Below are positions 15,949-16,422 of a stretch of 16,422 nt of DNA, one piece after another. The stretch comes from Acidobacteriota bacterium. GTDB taxonomy: Bacteria; Acidobacteriota; Aminicenantia; Aminicenantales; Saccharicenantaceae. The notes under the pieces are model-generated. The model did no database searches and was not told the DNA's origin. It saw nothing but the letters and a program-made list of their open reading frames with translations. The stretch's first letter is position 1. Each line of letters begins with the position of its first letter. The stretch lies in contig DMVN01000087.1 of assembly GCA_003476685.1 (NCBI GenBank), positions 1,374 through 17,795 of the forward strand, given 5' to 3'. A program made the position numbers and the translations under genes.

Positions 15949-15982
15949 GTCAGCCAGGTCCTTCTGGCTCAGGCTGGCTGAC
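15949..15982. repeat. Inverted repeat, 9-bp perfect stem
   Basis: GTCAGCCAG (15949-15957) and CTGGCTGAC (15974-15982) are perfectly complementary around a 16-nt loop. A competing inner pairing, CCAG/CTGG, is also possible. No T tract follows on either strand. Confidence 0.45.
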
Positions 15983-16229
15983 CATAAAAAAGAAGGGTTA
16001 AGTGGCCTGGCTTCCTGGCTCCAATCTTAAAAATTCTTCTAACAGTCTTCTCTTGGTCACTAAAACCTTGAATAAAACTTGAAGCAGATAAAGAATTGCT
16101 TTTTCCAGCGCCAATCAGACCGTGGCTGTTACCAGCAGAGAACAATGGTTCGGGACCCGGCCCCCCGCCCTTCTTTCAGAGCTTGACTCCCATCTGGAGA
16201 CCAAGTCTTCGCCCAAAGGAGCTGGCCCG

Positions 16230-16258
16230 TTGACAGGAAGCCTTTATTTTTATATAGG
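16230..16258 (+). promoter_or_regulatory. Promoter of the right-hand ABC ATPase gene
   Basis: A perfect TTGACA (16230-16235) is followed by TATATA (16251-16256, 15-bp spacer) or TATAGG (16253-16258, 17-bp spacer). The predicted start near 16263-16265 leaves a leader of only about 4-6 nt before ATG 16269, so the AGGA at 16256-16259 would be outside the mRNA. Confidence 0.55.
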
Positions 16259-16268
16259 ATAATACAAG

Positions 16269-16422
16269 ATGGGCAAAGTGCTGGAACTGGAAAATGTTCA
16301 CAAGGCCTACAAGGTCGGTTTTATTCCTCGGAAAAAACCGGTCCTGAAGGGTGTTTCCTTCCACGTTAACGAGGGCGAGATCTTCGGCTACCTCGGGCCG
16401 AACGGAGCCGGGAAAACCACCA
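16269..16422 (+). CDS. ABC transporter ATP-binding protein (ABC-2 exporter type), 5' partial
   Basis: The first 51 codons of an ABC ATPase are present before the right edge. The start reads [17 protein letters not shown], then [20 protein letters not shown] and Walker [10 protein letters not shown] at 43-51. The insertion GFIPRKKP after the first strand and the wording [16 protein letters not shown] are typical of ATPases paired with ABC-2-type export permeases (NatA/CcmA-like), not of the sugar importer at the left end. The permease would be expected to follow beyond the window. Its cargo, such as a drug, ion or lipid, cannot be judged from this fragment. No proper Shine-Dalgarno is seen at a good distance, and the promoter lies almost on the start codon. 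Confidence 0.9.
   Translation, partial: MGKVLELENVHKAYKVGFIPRKKPVLKGVSFHVNEGEIFGYLGPNGAGKTT

Larger units (their letters stand above)
15178..16268. other. Intergenic region, about 1.1 kb, no gene recognised
   Basis: Lies between two divergent genes and carries their promoters at its two ends (15209-15237 and 16230-16258). A 121-codon plus-strand frame starting with GTG 15665 has no recognisable domain and codon use unlike the real genes, so I do not call it. A 9-bp perfect stem (15949-15982) lies within that frame. A GC-rich patch near 16145-16235 stands out from the AT-rich surroundings. Confidence 0.55.

Noticed and set aside
15665..16030. 121-codon plus-strand frame starting with GTG
   Set aside because: No domain, no Shine-Dalgarno, and third-codon-base use unlike the real genes nearby; likely a chance open frame, though a decayed gene cannot be excluded.

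Overview
This is a 16.4 kb piece of a bacterial chromosome. The coding DNA is moderately GC-rich, the intergenic DNA is clearly AT-richer, and most genes have strong GGAGG-type Shine-Dalgarno sites. The envelope looks Gram-negative: there is a FadL/OmpP1 outer-membrane barrel ending in Phe, a lipoprotein with a lipobox, and secreted M64 and S9 peptidases. This gene set, together with a kinase/phospho-lyase fusion, resembles uncultured peptide- and sugar-fermenting Acidobacteriota-like lineages such as Aminicenantes. That placement is inference from gene content only; no rRNA or other phylogenetic marker lies in the window. No mobile element, CRISPR array, tRNA or rRNA was seen.

Layout, left to right. 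(1) 1-2144, minus: a sugar-type ABC importer operon with a lipoprotein substrate-binding protein, then an RbsA-like double ATPase that runs off the left edge. (2) 2208-3853, minus: a FadL-type porin and a conserved 65-residue protein, with a promoter in front and an intrinsic terminator behind. (3) 3878-4174, minus: a DUF3467 protein. (4) 4175-5122: AT-rich gap with a plus-strand promoter/hairpin candidate. (5) 5031-8770, minus: a tight operon of MEMO-family protein, agmatinase/arginase-family ureohydrolase and secreted M64 metallopeptidase, closed by a likely terminator. (6) 8771-9927: about 1.15 kb divergent gap. (7) 9928-12342, plus: a secreted S9 prolyl-oligopeptidase-family peptidase. (8) 12343-12822: convergent gap rich in hairpins. 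(9) 12823-15177, minus: an APH-fold kinase fused to a class III aminotransferase-fold phospho-lyase. (10) 15178-16268: about 1.1 kb gap. (11) 16269 to the right edge, plus: the first 51 codons of an exporter-type ABC ATPase.

Most recognisable functions fit scavenging and catabolism. Two secreted peptidases would release peptides and amino acids, the ureohydrolase would process a guanidino compound, and the fusion enzyme would phosphorylate an amino alcohol such as hydroxylysine or ethanolamine and eliminate ammonia and phosphate. The porin and ABC importer would bring in other solutes.

The items most worth following up are the kinase/phospho-lyase fusion with an unusual YND kinase motif, the MEMO-ureohydrolase-M64 operon, near-consensus promoters that predict leaderless or near-leaderless mRNAs at two ABC genes, and hairpin-rich intergenic segments at 4649-4721 and 12631-12735. 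Coding density is only about 75 percent because of four gaps of roughly 0.5-1.2 kb in which I can identify no protein gene. I found no clear evidence for a wholly new multi-gene system.
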